Shown: piece by piece, positions 50,703 to 63,203 of the stretch
Position numbering within the stretch: position 1 is the stretch's first letter
How the letters are laid out: the number at the start of each line of letters is the position of its first letter
DNA from: Auanema rhodensis
Lineage: Eukaryota > Nematoda > Chromadorea > Rhabditida > Rhabditidae
DNA: 64,000 bases
NCBI GenBank assembly: GCA_964057225.1
Contig: OZ059895.1
Coordinates: 5,456,001 to 5,520,000 of the forward strand
Direction of reading: 5' to 3'
Translations under genes and position numbers: made by a program
The notes under the pieces: model-generated
Told to the model about the DNA's origin: nothing
Database searches by the model: none
Seen by the model: the letters and a program-made list of their open reading frames with translations, nothing else

Positions 50703-51943
50703 CTCTCTAACACCTACGCTTTTTACTTTCTCGTTGTATCTCTCTATAACTATTACTTTATCTAATTTCCTATTTTCTTTAACGTAAAAGGGAAATAAAA
50801 TTTGAATTTTCTTTGGTTACAAATACAAAAAAAAAAGAAAATATACAAGCATATATCTAAATGCTTCAATAGACTCTATATACGTTATTTGTTTTGAGAA
50901 AAGTCATGATGAAATGTTGGAAAAGGATGATTGTTTGATAAAAATAATATCAAATATAAAATCAATTCAATTGTCGTATTTCATATTACTATATAAAGAA
51001 GTTAATCCAAAATTAACAATATTCTTATTTTAAAATTCCATTAATAGTTTATATCATTTCTGTTGTTCGTCAATGATTTATTGGGATGATCAGTCAAATG
51101 TTTTTGAAAAAAAAACAACAAAAGCTGGGTTATGCATTACATTCCTTGAGATGAAATTCAAAATTAACTAGTATATTTCATGAAAAACAGACAAAAAAAC
51201 TTTTTTTTGTGGAAGAAGAACCAGAATAAGCAAATAATTTGATGTTTTCTAAAAAGAATTTTAAAGAAAGAATTTAAATGCAAATTATACAACAATAATA
51301 GTAATAGTTATAGTCATAGTATATGGTTTAACATTGAATATTTTTGTAAAAGAAGAAATAAATTGAAAGAAACAAGTAGTATCTAATCCAAAATATAAAA
51401 TATACAACTAAAAACATATTATTTGAAACATTGTGAAAGGTTATCGTTGTATCTCGATTGAAAAGAATTGGTGAAATTTGAGTATTTTAAAGGACAAATT
51501 AGGTATGCATTCGCTAAAACTATGACTCAACGTTGCTGCAAAACCTGCTTTAAGCCTTGTATGAAGCTGAGTAATTAAGAGAAAACAGATTGAAAAGTGA
51601 AATAAGATTATAGTAAAAAGGAAAAGAATATAATCTATATGAGTCATTTTATAATAAAATTTATAGTGAAGATGCTGATTATATCTTATACCTATCCTTG
51701 AAAATAGAAATTATAGAGGCTAAATAATTAAAAAAAAAAGAATTTCAAATAGAGAAAGGGAAGAATATAAAGAATATAAGAATAACTTTCAAATTTCAAA
51801 AAATATTAGTAAATCTAATACTAACTTAGCTTCTTTCCCATTGCTGGACTACAACCAGCACTAGCTGTTGTTCGTGCAACATGCTTCTGTTTAGGCTTGA
51901 AGGTCTCATCTTCTAAGTTCCAAGATAGCTGGCTGGTTGACAT
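42793..51943 (-). CDS. mctp-1: Multiple C2 and transmembrane domain protein (MCTP)
   Basis: ER-anchored C2 protein; MCTPs act in synaptic homeostasis and lipid-droplet or membrane-contact biology. The long form has 23 exons and 803 residues: 51943-51826, 49982-49905, 47656-47590, 47495-47411, 46041-45939, 45863-45721, 45605-45526, 45478-45367, 45260-45203, 45149-45016, 44967-44846, 44791-44608, 44556-44502, 44321-44180, 44136-44034, 43981-43880, 43808-43740, 43690-43565, 43515-43360, 43310-43207, 43160-43051, 43002-42905, 42855-42793. C2A spans about 128-250 ([23 protein letters not shown]), C2B about 285-425, C2C about 440-545 ([24 protein letters not shown]). The C-terminal phosphoribosyltransferase-C-like region has NSCFDW-type [12 protein letters not shown], two hydrophobic anchors (about 622-652, 720-745) and [14 protein letters not shown], matching human MCTP1/2 as recalled. 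C2B lacks most calcium-binding aspartates. At least two more first exons splice in phase to 46041. Confidence 0.92.
44361..44405. repeat. Perfect 20-bp inverted repeat in an MCTP intron
   Basis: CATACGTGAACTTTCACGTA (44361-44380) and its exact reverse complement (44386-44405) are separated by five bases. Each arm is itself nearly palindromic (ACGTGAA, CT, TTCACGT), so the element holds four ACGTGAA-type units. It sits in the intron between the 44556-44502 and 44321-44180 exons. Confidence 0.95.
46184..46243 (-). CDS. mctp-1: Alternative first exon of MCTP (a)
   Basis: ATG plus 20 whole codons ([20 protein letters not shown]) ending at a TTG|GTAAGA donor. It joins in phase 0 to exon 46041-45939, immediately before C2A, giving a short isoform without the long N-terminus. 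Confidence 0.75.
46815..46931 (-). CDS. mctp-1: Alternative first exon of MCTP (b)
   Basis: ATG at 46931 (a second in-frame ATG at 46913) and 39 whole codons. It starts [20 protein letters not shown], has a serine-rich end, and stops at a GAG|GTAGTA donor in phase 0 to exon 46041-45939. In-frame stops lie just upstream. It differs in sequence from the other two N-termini, implying a separate promoter. Confidence 0.65.
48306..48346. repeat. (GAC)n trinucleotide repeat
   Basis: About 40 bp of GAC/GACAAC repeats in an MCTP intron. Minus-strand ORFs through it are poly-Ser or poly-Arg translations of the repeat. Confidence 0.9.
49415..49475. repeat. (GA)n microsatellite
   Basis: About 60 bp of GA on the + strand, with GATGAGAGAGAAAG-type degenerate continuation to about 49512, inside the long first MCTP introns. 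Confidence 0.95.
50620..50708. repeat. (CT)n microsatellite
   Basis: About 88 bp of CT with a few CCT and TTT interruptions, in the intron between the 51943-51826 and 49982-49905 MCTP exons. Opposite in polarity to most tracts of this region. Confidence 0.95.
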
Positions 51944-52659
51944 GATGTTACCCGTAGCGAGCTGAAAAAGAAATAATAAGAAGTTTGATAAAGAAAACAA
52001 TAAAGAGTAACAAGCATCATAAGCAGATGATGAAACAGATAATCTGATATTTGTTTTTATTAAAAATTCTCAAATATTCACTTGTTTGATTGATTAGCAT
52101 AATAATAATAATAATAATAATTTATAAAATTATACATGAAAGTTTACGTATAAAATATAAAAATTAAATAAATGTTTCTGTATAAATAAATAAAATAAAA
52201 TAAATTATTTTCAAATAATGAATAAATTTAAAAAATTTGAAATAATGTATATAAATCCAAGAAAAGCATACAAAAATAAAATAAAGTTGATATAATCAAA
52301 GAAAAAAGCTAAAATTTTTTAGAAATAAAGTAAAGAAAAATTATATAAAACTTAATTATAATTTAAATATTTAATAAATAATATTATTATAACTATATAT
52401 AGTATATACTACTCTCTTTTTCTATATATATATATACATATAAGTATGTATATATTTAGTATAAATAAGACTTTTTTTTTGTGAAAGAAAATAAAGAAAT
52501 GAAATAAATAAAAAAGTAAATTCTATATGTGTATGGTAGCAATTAAATGAACATTGTTGTATATATTTTTTCTCAAAAATTGTTTATTTCTTGACGGAGT
52601 GAAAAAGAAAAAAGAAAAAAATTGTTCAAAGTTGAATAATAGAAAAATGGAAAGTTGAC

Positions 52660-52754
52660 AGGACGGCCGTTTTGGTGGTGGCGATGGTGCTCGAATGCGT
52701 TTGCCATCTATTGCTTCGGTCGACGACCCAACCTCATCGTCGTCTCGTCCTGGT
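52660..52754 (-). CDS. Candidate extra upstream MCTP exon
   Basis: A 95-bp GC-rich segment after a long polypyrimidine tract and TCTGGTCAG acceptor. It encodes 31 codons (GRDDDEVGSSTEAIDGKRIR, then a proline-rich APSPPPKRPS) and ends at a GTCAAC donor. Its end phase fits exon 47656-47590 (skipping 51943 and 49982) but gives a stop if joined to exon 49982-49905. It needs an upstream exon with two leftover bases. The composition is strongly coding-like; gene assignment is inference. Confidence 0.4.
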
Positions 52755-53777
52755 CTGACCAGAGCAAAAAAGAAGGAAAAAAAGGAAAGAAATTCAAATG
52801 ACAGATAGCTTTAACCTCTTGGGACAGAAAGCAAAAACTTTCGTACTAACTTGATCTCTCTTGTTTAAAGAAAAATGGGTGAAACGAAAAAAAAATTGTT
52901 GTGACTATTGAATTTGGCTAGTAAGAAGTTTGTTATATACATATATTTATATGATATATGTAGTATTAAGAAATAAATAAAGATATTTATAATAAAAATA
53001 TAAAAATATATTAAATAATATTAAATAAATATATAAATAAAATAATTGATTAATGAAAACTCAATAAATATTAAAAAATTTCTTCTTTTCCTTTTTTTTT
53101 TTCGTGCGAAAAGAAGAATAAATGGAAATAGGAGACGAAGTAGAAAAAAAGGAAAAAGAAAAGATATAAATGTGCTTGTTGTTTACTAACAAGTTTGTTC
53201 TTCTTGGTATATACGTTGTGTTACTCTGCCATGAGACATGTATGTATGTGCCATAGGGACCAGGAGATATGATGCAACTATTTTCAAGAAACTTATTCAG
53301 CTTTATCTTCTTCCTCTTTGATATTTGTTACTAAATCTCATGTTGATGATGTTACTACTATTTATCTTTGATGATAATGATCTTCTTCTTCTTCTAGTTC
53401 ATGTTTTTCCTATTTATTATTTTCTGTTTTATAAATTTATATTTCAAACTAAGAATAATGGATTTTTCAATTTTTATTTTGAGAATAAGAGAGTGTTATT
53501 GATAGTAAAAAAAAAAGATTTTTATTGTTTTATGACTATTATTCAAGTTCAATCGAGACATAATCCTTTGAATATTCTCAAAAATATATTTTAAATTTTT
53601 TTCCTCATTTGCTGTCTTTGGAATTGATTATAAAGTTAGAATATTGGTTTCAAAGCTGCTCTATTTGCTCTTTTATAGTTGGATAATGAAATTTTCTCCT
53701 TGATGACCTTACTCTTCAAGAAAGTTGATGTTTTGTTAAGCAGAAATATAGAAGAAGCATCCAAGTATCGATAGATG

Positions 53778-53881
<104 letters not shown>

Positions 53882-54338
53882 GTGAGAGGGTTGATGATGA
53901 GATAGGATGGATAAAGAGTGGATATATACAAAAAAAATAAAAAGAAGCTCCTAATCATCGTAATTACATGCATATTGAAAAACTTTTTCGACCATATTTC
54001 ATAAAAAAAGATATAAAAATGAGTAAAAGAGAATATGGGGGATCATAAAAGTTGAGAAAAAGAGAAAAGATAATGATGAGCAGCTTGACAATTGGTGAGC
54101 AAATTTTGCTACTTGTATGTAGCGTATAGTAGAGCGAATTACATCTAAAGAGACAATAGATAGGACAGAGAATCTATAAAGCCTATAAGCCTTCAGAAGG
54201 CCTAGGAATAGTGTATTATGGCGTCAACATGTTATCTGTGATTTGAGGAAATGTTAAATGTTCTGAAAACATTAGAAAATTGAATAAGAAGAGTATAACG
54301 CCCAAACTGAACAGTTAAAAGAATGAGCCAATTGTCTG

Positions 54339-54343
<5 letters not shown>

Positions 54344-54379
<36 letters not shown>
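54344..54379. repeat. (GA)n microsatellite
   Basis: About 36 bp of GA. A 10-bp poly(G) follows near 54457, and a (CT)n tract of opposite polarity lies at about 54811-54852. Confidence 0.9.
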
Positions 54380-54382
<3 letters not shown>

Positions 54383-54808
54383 AGAGTATGAAGGAGAGTA
54401 TGAAAGGTGAGAGAAAAGAGTAAAGAGAATTGTGAGAAGAGGTGTGAAGAAGGAAGGGGGGGGGGGTGAATTGAAATTCAGAAAAAAAGGAAAGGAAAGG
54501 GACAATATGAGTATGTATGAGATGAGAAAAAATGAATGAGAAAGAAACAAACAGAAAAATCTTTTATTTCATATTAATTTATTAAATTTTTAATAATAAA
54601 AAAATATTTTTTTAAAAGCAGATGAAATTAGGAATCGAATGAAATAATAGATTGTTTGAATAGTAAATTATTTTATGAAAAAAGATATTCTAACAAGAAG
54701 TATGTTAGTAGATTATATAAGATAAAGATATAAAATAATTATAATATAGTTAATATAGTATATAGGTTTTGTAAAAATAAAAAGTACTGAAATGGTAGAA
54801 GCTAAACA

Positions 54809-54855
<47 letters not shown>

Positions 54856-55630
54856 AAGATTTAGCACTCTGTTTATATAGAAACATTGGGTGATATACTA
54901 TCTGAGCTATAAAGCCATCTATATAATTTTGAAAATATATTCAAATACACGAATTTTTGAACAAAAAATGGAATAAAATTAAAAAAAAGAACTAAAAACA
55001 TAAATGTGTGGAAAGAAAAAGTGAATATTGAATGTCCAGACATTGAAAAATAGAATTTTAGAGCAAAAACGAGACCAACATGCTGAAAAGTGTTATGACA
55101 CGGCTTGATGTTGAAGGCTCACTTATCCAGGTGACTGCACCGACTTTGTTTCAAATTTTCAAGCATGAAGAAGGAGAAATGATTGAAACTAGAGAATAAG
55201 AAACTGAAAATTGGAGAGAAATATAGAGGGAGAGGAAGAAAGATACTGAGTGGAAAGAGAATGTGCATGTTCGAGTATTTTATATATGCTTTACCTGTAC
55301 TTCTTGTGAGATATCTGTAATGAAATTTCCAAAAGAAATGATATTTCATTAAAAAAAATGAAATTTGGATAATATAAGAAAGTTTGGAAATATTATAAAA
55401 GCCATTTCAGCAGATAAGAGATGATACAAACAAGTGATGAAAGTGCAGACGATTGCAAGAAGCTGGAGGAAAATGCTGAAAAATGTTCGAAGAAGGGCAA
55501 TAACCGATAAGAATTAGAAATAAAGTAGGCAAAAGCTTTATGTCTTAAGAGTGTATTGAAGTAAAATAGAGATACATGATGCATATGTATATGAGGAGAA
55601 TAGTGGAAGGAAATACGGAATAGAATTCTG

Positions 55631-55900
55631 ATGTCGCCAGACGACATGGAGCACACCGAATCAGAAGACTTTGAGTTTGCCAATCCAATTAAATTTCAAT
55701 TTTATTGGCTAGCTGATTTGGCTCCATCATCTACCCAAGCGCACTCCCTTCGTTTTCATACACAAAGAATGAATAGTTTAGATGATTGAACTCGGCAATT
55801 ATTGCCGACGGCACACTTTTTGGATTTTTTGAACAATTCGTTGTCACCTTACCAAGAACAGCGAGAATTTCAATATCTGAAACGAATGTTCGAGAGATGA
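55631..55900 (+). pseudogene. Interrupted ORF in a GC-richer island
   Basis: From ATG 55631 one frame runs 52 codons to a TGA at 55787-55789 and then 36 more codons to a TGA at 55898-55900. Both parts read like protein: acidic at first (SPDDMEHTESEDFEFANPI), then LSPYQEQREFQYLKRMFER. The frame then runs another 16 codons to a TAG. The island is compositionally distinct from the GA-rich flanks. A 29-codon ATG ORF (55421-55510) follows a TTTCAG upstream. The minus strand also has short open stretches and a TTTCAG...GTAAGG pair. It could be a pseudogene, a readthrough gene, a diverged exon set or coincidence; no family is recognised. Confidence 0.25.
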
Positions 55901-57396
55901 AAAAGAAACATTTTATTGAAGCAGATTAAACACGAATACGAAGAGGAATTAAAGTAGTCTAAAAGAAAATATTATATAACATGATCAACTAGAAAATTTG
56001 CTAACACGTATGTTTCAAGTTAATAGAAACTTGAGAGAGAGAGAGAGAAGTAGCTTTTAATAGCCCGAAATTAATAGAAAGAAGATTTAAAAGAATAAAA
56101 TCATTTTATAAACGGATCGACTAGAAATTCTGCATATCACACAGCTGAGACACCAATTCTATCCATATGTATACATACTTTCAATAAGGTTTTTCATCTC
56201 TCCTTCCTTCCTGTTTCTCTATTCGTCTTTCTTCGACGTTCTCTTATTCCCATTTTTCCTATTTTCCTTCTTCTTCTTCATTTTTTGGTGATTCCACTCA
56301 TAGTGCTTCTATAGCTGGAGCATTTGCTAGCTTTTCCTCTATCTTTCTCTTTCTCTCTCATCATCAATCATATTTCGTTCCATGATCATTACCAAATATG
56401 AAAGTCCTTGAATTGTCAATGGCGCAAAATGCCTCAAAAACTAAAAAAAAAAAAGAAAAACTTCAATGAAAACTTTGATGTTCAATTGAGTTGTAAGAAT
56501 TCTTAAGAAAAGGTTTACAATTTCCTCTTCAAAACAATTATAAACCAGACACATAATTTGACTTTTAACAATGTTTATGAAAAAAAAATTAAATTCCAAG
56601 TTTAGAAATATAAGCATTTCGTATATGCTTTTGCTCATTCATTTTTCATGTTTTTGTTAAATTTTAGTTATACATATATAAATATAAATATATGTTTATA
56701 TACTATATATAGTATATATAAACATAAATAACAAAAATATAATAGTTTATATAGTTAGTCATAACAATATTAGCTTCAAGGTAAAAGAGATGAAAAGGAA
56801 AAAAATCTTTTTTTTTTTGAGTTTTCTTGTTCACCTGTGGAGCTTACTACATGCTTTCAGCTTTTCTATATCGCCAAAGTAAGCCTCTACATGTCTGTCA
56901 TGTAACTTCTGGAAGTAGCTCATTGACTACAAAGTATTCTCATGTATATGTGGCCGTGGGGAGGTAAAACACACAGAGACAACACTGAGGTGAATGGCAT
57001 TTGAGCTCTGAACTCATCATGTCTTTCGCAGCTCTATCGAACCAACGTCCAACAAAAAAATGAAAGAAAATCAGAAGGATTAGAAGTAAACGAATGAAAA
57101 AAAGATTTCTGAATGATTGAATATGAAGAACAAAATATGAAATGAATATATATATAGATTGTAAAAGATGATAAATAAAATTAAGAATATTATATTAAAA
57201 TAAAATAAAATTATAAAAGTTATAATATAATAATTTCTGATAGAATTATATATAAAAGATTAAATGAATAGAATTTCTAGTTTGTTAGAGATTTGAAACA
57301 TAAAAAATCAGAAAAGAACATCTGAAATTGATTGTCAAAAGTAATAAATAAGAAAAACAAGTAATATATTGAAAGAAGATAGAAAAAGAGGAAGAG

Positions 57397-57398
57397 AG

Positions 57399-57473
<75 letters not shown>
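57397..57473. repeat. (GA)n microsatellite
   Basis: About 75 bp of AG repeat. The Ser-Leu ORFs on the minus strand in three frames are translations of it. Confidence 0.95.
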
Positions 57474-57477
<4 letters not shown>

Positions 57478-58979
57478 GTGAATGCGGAAAAGATTGAAGA
57501 TTGAAGATGAGAAGGAGCAGAATAGCATGAATAGAGCAAAAATACGTAAATTGACCAGATATTTCAAATATAAAATATTGGCAAACCACAGAATAGAAGA
57601 GATATCGTTGTCTCAAACTGCTGGAATCAGAATGCTCAAAAAATAGTTAGAATCGGTGGAAGAAGAGCAAGAAAGAGAGGGAGATAGAGATAGAGAGAAG
57701 GAAGAGCCAAAAGTTTGAACAGGCAAGTAGACATCAGTGCTTCCTCGTGAAAGTGTCAGAGTACATCAGATAGCAAAAGAATCTAGAAAACCGGCTAATA
57801 AGGTAAAAAACACATTTTAAGAACGTGAGCTGCAAGAATTAGTATATACAAATTTCAATAAAGAACTTCTTTGAGGAAGAAAACAATGAAAAAACAAAAG
57901 AAAAAAGATTCTCGTTTAAGCCTAACTATGAATAAACACTTCATGAAACATGTATGAGCATGAAATGACATCTAAGAAGCCTAAGGTTGCTAAACTAATT
58001 GAATCTTTTCAAATTTGCCCTCCCCCCTTTCATTCTCTCCCACTCTCTCTCTATGTATATCTATATGCATATATCAATTTTTTTCTAAATCTTGTAGGTG
58101 AAAAACTGAAGCATATGAAAAGCTTCACTTAGTTAAGTTTTAAGTTTTCAAAATAATTTATTTTCTTAAAGCTCATGAACACAGAACAAGTACTTCTCAT
58201 TTCTTCTTTTTCCTTTTAAGAAGCAAATTTTAGCTGACGAGACTTTCCCTCTCTCTCTCACTCTATCTCTCTCTATTTCTCTTTTTTTTTCTTTTTCTCT
58301 CTAATTCTCTCTTACCTTTTCATTCACTATTACTCTTTGCAGCATAAAATTAAAAATTAAAAATAGATGTCAGAATGACATTGAATGATAATTACAAGTT
58401 GAACTAATTAAAAAATGTTTCAATAACTTGTTGATTTGTATAGCAAAATGTTGGAAGATACAGAGACAAAATGAAAAACTACGAAAGCTTATACTAGGAG
58501 ATATTGAAAAACCAGAGAAACTATGTTTTCTTTTTTTCTTTTATATAGTTATTTCTAGGTGACATGTTATTGTTCAATTTTAATATTAAAAATATATATT
58601 TATATTTATAAATCACAACAAAATAATAATATATAATTTCATTTAACCTTATTCAATAACAATCAGTGAAAAATGAAATAGGAAACATAAGCAGATAAAT
58701 AGAGAGAAAGAGTAAGAGAGAGAAAGAGAGAAAGAAAGAGAGAGAGAGAGAGAGAGAATAAGAGAAAAAGGGAAGGGAAGTGATAGACAAATGAATAAAT
58801 CACAAAACTCAATGTAGCATTTTTTGACACAAAAAAACATGGCCATACACTCTCTTTCCACTTGTTCAGATTCTTATGATTCCTTCCATGCTTTCCATTG
58901 AGGCATATGAGGTATCTAAGAAAAGAAAAAAAAATATGAAGAGAGATAGAGAAATACTAGTATGGCATAACGAAAACAC

Positions 58980-59140
58980 CTATAGCTACTATGTTGAATA
59001 ACAGAAATAAAGTCTTTTTTTAGAGTTAAAAAAGTATTTTGAAATGTTGTCTCAAAATCAAGTGAGAGTGCAATACGATGATGAGTAGATACTGATGAAG
59101 TGGATAATAAGTCAGAAAGAATATGATCTTCAGTTGACAT
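58980..59140 (-). CDS. Candidate first exon, possibly of MCTP
   Basis: ATG plus 53 codons starting MSTEDHILSDLLSTSSVSTH and ending YSSY-like HSSY plus two bases, before an AG|GTGTTT donor. Its phase fits the candidate exon 52754-52660. It is acidic and Ser/Thr-rich and not a repeat translation. No homology is recognised; both the donor quality and the 6-kb gap make this tentative. Confidence 0.2.
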
Positions 59141-59337
59141 AGATACACAAAGTTGAGGAGAAGTCAAGTGATAAACTGTGTTGACGATGATAATAAGAAG
59201 GAGGAGAGAAAAGATGAATGTTTATTGAAGTACGATACATGTAATTGATTTAGTTATCTACATAATCTCTTAAAATATAAAGATCATTCACATATTCTAT
59301 ATTTTAACAAGAGACAGATAAACAATGATATTGATAA

Positions 59338-59349
59338 AGAGAGAGAGAG

Positions 59350-59408
<59 letters not shown>

Positions 59409-59449
59409 TACAGAGAGAGGGAGAGAGATACAAAGAGAGAGAGAGAGAA
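59338..59449. repeat. (GA)n microsatellite with GATACA interruptions
   Basis: About 110 bp of GA carrying three GATACA(A)GA interruptions about 50 bp and 26 bp apart, suggesting an old internal duplication. Confidence 0.9.
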
Positions 59450-60510
59450 AATAATCTTGAAAAAAAATATTTTTGTAGTTTGAACCTCCTTCTGAAGTAC
59501 AAATTATTTTTAATTATAAGGATATAATTAGACATTTAGAGAGAAATTACATGCTTTTTCCAGAAATCAGTCATTTTTAATTAAATTTCCAAAAAAAAGA
59601 AGAGATTTGATACTCTTAGAATAAATTGTTCGAATAGTTTTTCAACAATGAAAGATTTGTTCAGATAAATGATATTATTTGAAATTATTTTTCATTTTCT
59701 ATTATTTCTAGAAAGATAGAGAGAGGGAGAAGCTGGAAAAGACAAAAAAAAGTTGTGCCCCCAAGGGAAAATTCAAGCCATACATGGAATCACATTATTA
59801 TTTCGTAAAGTAAAAACTAATTTGATTAAAAAAATAAAATGTTTCTCTCTCTCTGTGTTATTGGAAGGTTTTCTTCATCTTGCTTCCTCAATATTTTGAC
59901 AAACTTGTTGCATCTTTTGGCCTTGGCGAATGAGAAAATGTTCTAAGATTTATTGAGATCAGAACAAAATGTTGTGATATCAGGTGGTTGTTCTGTGTGT
60001 ATCAGTAAACGTAGTCAACAGTTCATTTCAACTGAAAGAAACTTTGTTTAAGCTGAAATTTCCTAAGATCATTCTTATCTTCTTAAGCATTTAAGCTAAC
60101 GACAACCCCATCTATAGTAGTTTCAATATTTGAAGCTTATGCTTAAGAAATATAAGTTTTGATAATCTTTTCCTTAAATCAATGTATAGATAGAAATGAT
60201 ATCATAATGATTAACCTAGTTATATTCCAAAACTGTATGACAACCTCCTTTATATGGTAAGATGCCCTCAGGATGAGGCGGGAAAGAAGAGGCGCTGTAC
60301 CTTTCAATTCAAAAAGACATAAGCTTTTGTAGTATTCTCTCTTTGTGATGTGAAGATATTCTTTATGATATTAGTTATTAGATGATTGTTTTTATACATA
60401 TAATTAATATAATTTCATATAATTTATTCTTTTTTTCCTTCTTTTTTTTCTATTTTTAACGATATGTGATAACCATTTTGAATTTTCTCTTCAACTGTCC
60501 TTGTCAACCA

Positions 60511-60526
60511 CCAATATGGGCGGGGC
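60511..60526 (+). promoter_or_regulatory. CCAAT and GC-box promoter elements
   Basis: CCAAT (60511-60515) is followed by GGGCGGGGC (60518-60526), a consensus KLF/SP1 box, and by GGTGGCGCGG (60541-60550). This is the only such cluster in an A/T-rich 20 kb. It lies about 360 bp upstream of the signal-peptide exon. An E2F-like GCGGGAAA lies at 60278-60285. Confidence 0.5.
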
Positions 60527-60882
60527 TTCTGTAACAGAAAGGTGGCGCGGTTAACATGCCGCCCTCATTTTCTGTCCATCTCTCTCTCTATCTCATTCTC
60601 TCTCTCTCTATCTCACTCTCTCTGTCTTTTTATGTTTCTCTTCTCCAATTTGCTTTCATCTCTCTGCTACCCTACAGCATCAGCAACGAAAACGACGACT
60701 TCGAAGTCGTAGACGTCAACTGCCCTAAGACTATCTGTCCCACCCTCTATCGTTCTCTTTCTTTCCACCTCTCTCTCTCTCTCTCTCTCTCATCTATTTT
60801 CATTCCTCTTCTCCATCTCACACTTTGTGTCGTCCGCGATTCTGTGTGGTCTTCTCACTGTAGACTGTTCGTCTACCTGAAA

Positions 60883-60936
60883 ATGGCACAAAAACTATTA
60901 CTTCCCTTATTTCTATTTATATTTTCTATTACTCAG
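60883..60936 (+). CDS. Candidate first exon encoding a signal peptide
   Basis: ATG with 18 whole codons, MAQKLLLPLFLFIFSITQ, ending at a CAG|GTAATT donor. The sequence is a textbook signal peptide: short basic start, then a Leu/Phe-rich core. The promoter-like cluster upstream and the T-rich sequence downstream fit a gene on the + strand whose remaining exons lie beyond 64 kb. The longer open frame from 60556 also contains it but is mostly CT-repeat translation. The product cannot be identified from one exon. Confidence 0.4.
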
Positions 60937-61636
60937 GTAATTTTCTTTTTAAGTATTTATTTCAATTTTCATATATCATTGTTATTTTCTTAAAAAGTTG
61001 TCTATACAAGTCCATTCTCCTGCTCTAACACCTCCTCCTCTTATTCTAGAATTTTGAGTTCTCTCTTTCCCTTGAGTCATATAAGCTATTATCAAAGTTT
61101 ACCATAGTATATTTTATTTTCTTCATTTTTTCTTTATAAAGAATTAACCGAATCCATTAATTCACTCTATGAAGATATTCTTGTTTAAGCTTATCTATGA
61201 ATAAACGACTCAACTTTTTCCACTCAAAGCCATTGTTTTATCTTTCTTTGGTCAATTTAAGCAATTCATGTATCCATTACCCTCTCCCCACCTTATATCT
61301 TCTGTTATACAATCTTTCACCATTATGATATAATCTAAGCTTTAATTGAAATTCTAGCCATCTTTCATCTGTACATTTGCAAGTTTTTTCCATTTTTTCT
61401 TCAAAAATTCCGATTTCACGCCCGAAGCTGTAAAGGTGCAAATCGTCTAAGAAGCATGTTCATCATAGTGAAAAATCCATCAATCTTCTTCATTGTTTTT
61501 TTGTTGTAACATTTGAAATTTCATTAATTCCTTTTAATGACTATCTTTTGCAATTCTTTCACTTTTTTCATCTTTTGTCACTTAAAATTTGAATTTCAAA
61601 AACGGAAATTCACATCGTTATGATATTCACATGAAA

Positions 61637-61675
61637 ATAGATAATCATTATATCTATCATATAATGATTATCTAT
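61637..61675. repeat. Perfect 17-bp inverted repeat
   Basis: ATAGATAATCATTATAT (61637-61653) and its exact reverse complement (61659-61675) flank a 5-base loop CTATC. It can form a hairpin on either strand, in apparently non-coding DNA. Confidence 0.95.
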
Positions 61676-61949
61676 GCTGGATGATGATGAAGAAGAAGCC
61701 TATATTCACATAAATTGATGGCGTTATCTGTTCTTCGTTCAATTTGATGCTTATCTTGTCATCATATAGTATCAGTGTGACTTCTGAACGTTTTTCTTTG
61801 GCATCAACCAGACAATGGGTGATAACTGTTGCGTGTCGGCGTCGTTTTTTCTGATTCCGACTCGATTTTTCGGTTGAATAACCTTTCATCATTGTCCTCT
61901 TCTACTATTTCGTATCATGCTTGTTCTTTTTCCTCTTTCACACACACAC

Positions 61950-62077
<128 letters not shown>

Positions 62078-63203
62078 AATGTCATTTCTTTTTAATATTC
62101 TTCCAACTGTTGTCCGGAAAATTTGACTGAAACGTCAAACTATTCAAAACTTTTTAAAATATTTTTTCGTGTTAATATGAAATACCATCATCATGCCTCG
62201 TATTCAATCCAGAAAACAGCTTTGAACAATTGGAATGTATTAAAAGAAATTCTTTTCTATGAATTTCTACAATACTACTTGTCAAAGAAATTCTAATAAA
62301 CATATTATCCAAATAAGGTCTGAAACTTCATCTTACTAAGTGGGTTGATGCCACCACAGGATAACATACTATTAGGATGTCGACATGTTCTGACCTTCAA
62401 ACTTTTGGGTCGGTCCTATTCTAGAGCTTATACGCCTTGCTGACGTCCTTCAGGCAGTATTCTCGAATCACCCTCTTTCTTCGTATACGCCCTCTATTCC
62501 CTCTCTTTCTACTTTCCTACTCTGATCTCTCTCTCTCTTTCTCTCTCTTTCATTGGTTTGCTGTATTCTCGAGCTGACATGGTCAATAAAGTTTTTTTTG
62601 CGAACTTATCACAATCATTAACAGCCCATTGGTCAGAAAAATAAATAAATTTGGCGAGAAAATTGATTTGAAATAGTTTTGGCAATAGTTTGTCTCGTTT
62701 AATTTCAATCAACTATTAAAGTATAGTTATAATATAAAGAAAACATGATGGTAAAAATGATTAACAGCTTGATTCATCAGAAACATTTCCTATTTCCGAA
62801 TAATATTATTATCAAATTGCATTAACTGTAGAAAAAACAAACTTTTTCTTGTTTGAAAGTTTGTTATTAAGCATTGTGAAAGAAGTGTTTAACTATTTGT
62901 ATGTCTAGTTATAGTCAAGCTTTTAGAATGAATACTTAATGACTAATGACATATGATAGTGGACAACATATCAAATCTTAGTTAAAGATTGATTATGAAA
63001 ATAGATTTATTTGACATTTTCTTTAATTAGATTCTTAAAGAAATGAAAGGAAAATCATAGAATTGTGAATGATTACGTGATGTTGAAATGATAATGATGA
63101 GAGCTGGATTAATGGATATTGAATGTTTAGACGATCATAATCAACTATACGCATAGCAAAGAATAATATACCATTTTTCTATATCATCTCTTCATCATTT
63201 TCT

